Origin: Phycisphaeraceae bacterium
GTDB lineage: Bacteria > Planctomycetota > Phycisphaerae > Phycisphaerales > Zrk34
Reading direction: 5' to 3'
DNA: 5,858 nucleotides
Assembly: GCA_028281485.1 (NCBI GenBank)
Contig: JANQJT010000134.1
Coordinates: 1 to 5,858, forward strand
Both the position numbers and the translations under genes were made by a program. Every line of letters begins with the position of its first letter. Position 1 is the stretch's first letter. Positions 5,802 through 5,858 of this stretch are shown here, piece by piece. The notes beneath the pieces were generated by a model. The model saw only the letters and a list, made by a program, of their open reading frames with translations, searched no databases and had not been told where the DNA came from.

Positions 5802-5858
5802 GTAGCAAGCAAACCATCCTGGCGATCGACGACGACCCGATGATCCACAAGCTCCTGT
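5798..5858 (+). CDS. Response regulator, N-terminal 20 residues only (cut by window edge)
   Basis: The frame starts at ATG 5798, overlapping the kinase stop codon (ATGA), and reads MSSKQTILAIDDDPMIHKLL to the window end. A hydrophobic beta-1 strand followed by IDDDP is the classic start of a receiver (REC) domain, with Asp11-Asp13 providing the acidic metal-binding pair. As the third gene of the operon it is the likely final acceptor of phosphate from the Hpt domain of the kinase. What follows the receiver (GGDEF, HD-GYP, DNA-binding, or nothing) is outside the window, so the output of the pathway is unknown. Confidence 0.88.
   Translation, partial: MSSKQTILAIDDDPMIHKLL

Noticed and set aside
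1..5858. tRNA, rRNA, CRISPR array, insertion sequence or transposase
   Set aside because: No repeat array, cloverleaf-like segment, ribosomal RNA core or transposase motif was seen on either strand.

Overview
The window is GC-rich bacterial DNA holding two divergently transcribed gene blocks. Strong Asp/Ala/Arg/Gly codon bias produces many long antisense shadow frames. The gene families and their arrangement (a lipid A N-terminal-domain protein between a GT2 and an ArnT-like transferase; a YfiR protein next to a large hybrid kinase) suggest a Gram-negative, probably Planctomycetota (Phycisphaerae-like). This placement is inference from gene content, not from a marker gene.

Left block (about 1-1876, minus strand): three tightly coupled genes, each joined to the next by an ATGA stop/start overlap. 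In order of transcription they are a soluble GT2 glycosyltransferase of the polyprenyl-phosphate sugar synthase type, a small membrane protein with a lipid A biosynthesis N-terminal (LAB_N) domain behind an exported segment, and an ArnT/PMT-like polytopic glycosyltransferase cut by the left window edge. Together they look like an ArnC/ArnT-style module that loads a sugar on a lipid carrier and transfers it outside the cytoplasmic membrane to a lipid or other envelope acceptor. A perfect 9-bp inverted repeat lies just upstream, overlapping a possible promoter.

Middle (about 1877-2771): a divergent spacer with no intact recognised gene. It holds a short broken piece whose last 46 codons read like the C-terminal end of a TonB-dependent receptor, two possible small ORFs (47 and 50 codons), a short direct repeat and several palindromes.

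Right block (2772-5858, plus strand): a signalling operon. It encodes a periplasmic YfiR-family (DUF4154) protein, then 3 nt later an 804-residue hybrid sensor kinase (TM - CHASE8-like periplasmic domain - TM - HAMP - HisKA - HATPase - REC - Hpt), then, by ATGA overlap, the start of a separate response regulator. In Pseudomonas YfiBNR, YfiR restrains the CHASE8-HAMP-GGDEF diguanylate cyclase YfiN. Here the same two periplasmic parts appear wired to a His-Asp-His phosphorelay. The receptor-like remnant upstream suggests the locus once had, or was derived from, a TonB receptor-YfiR-kinase-regulator arrangement.
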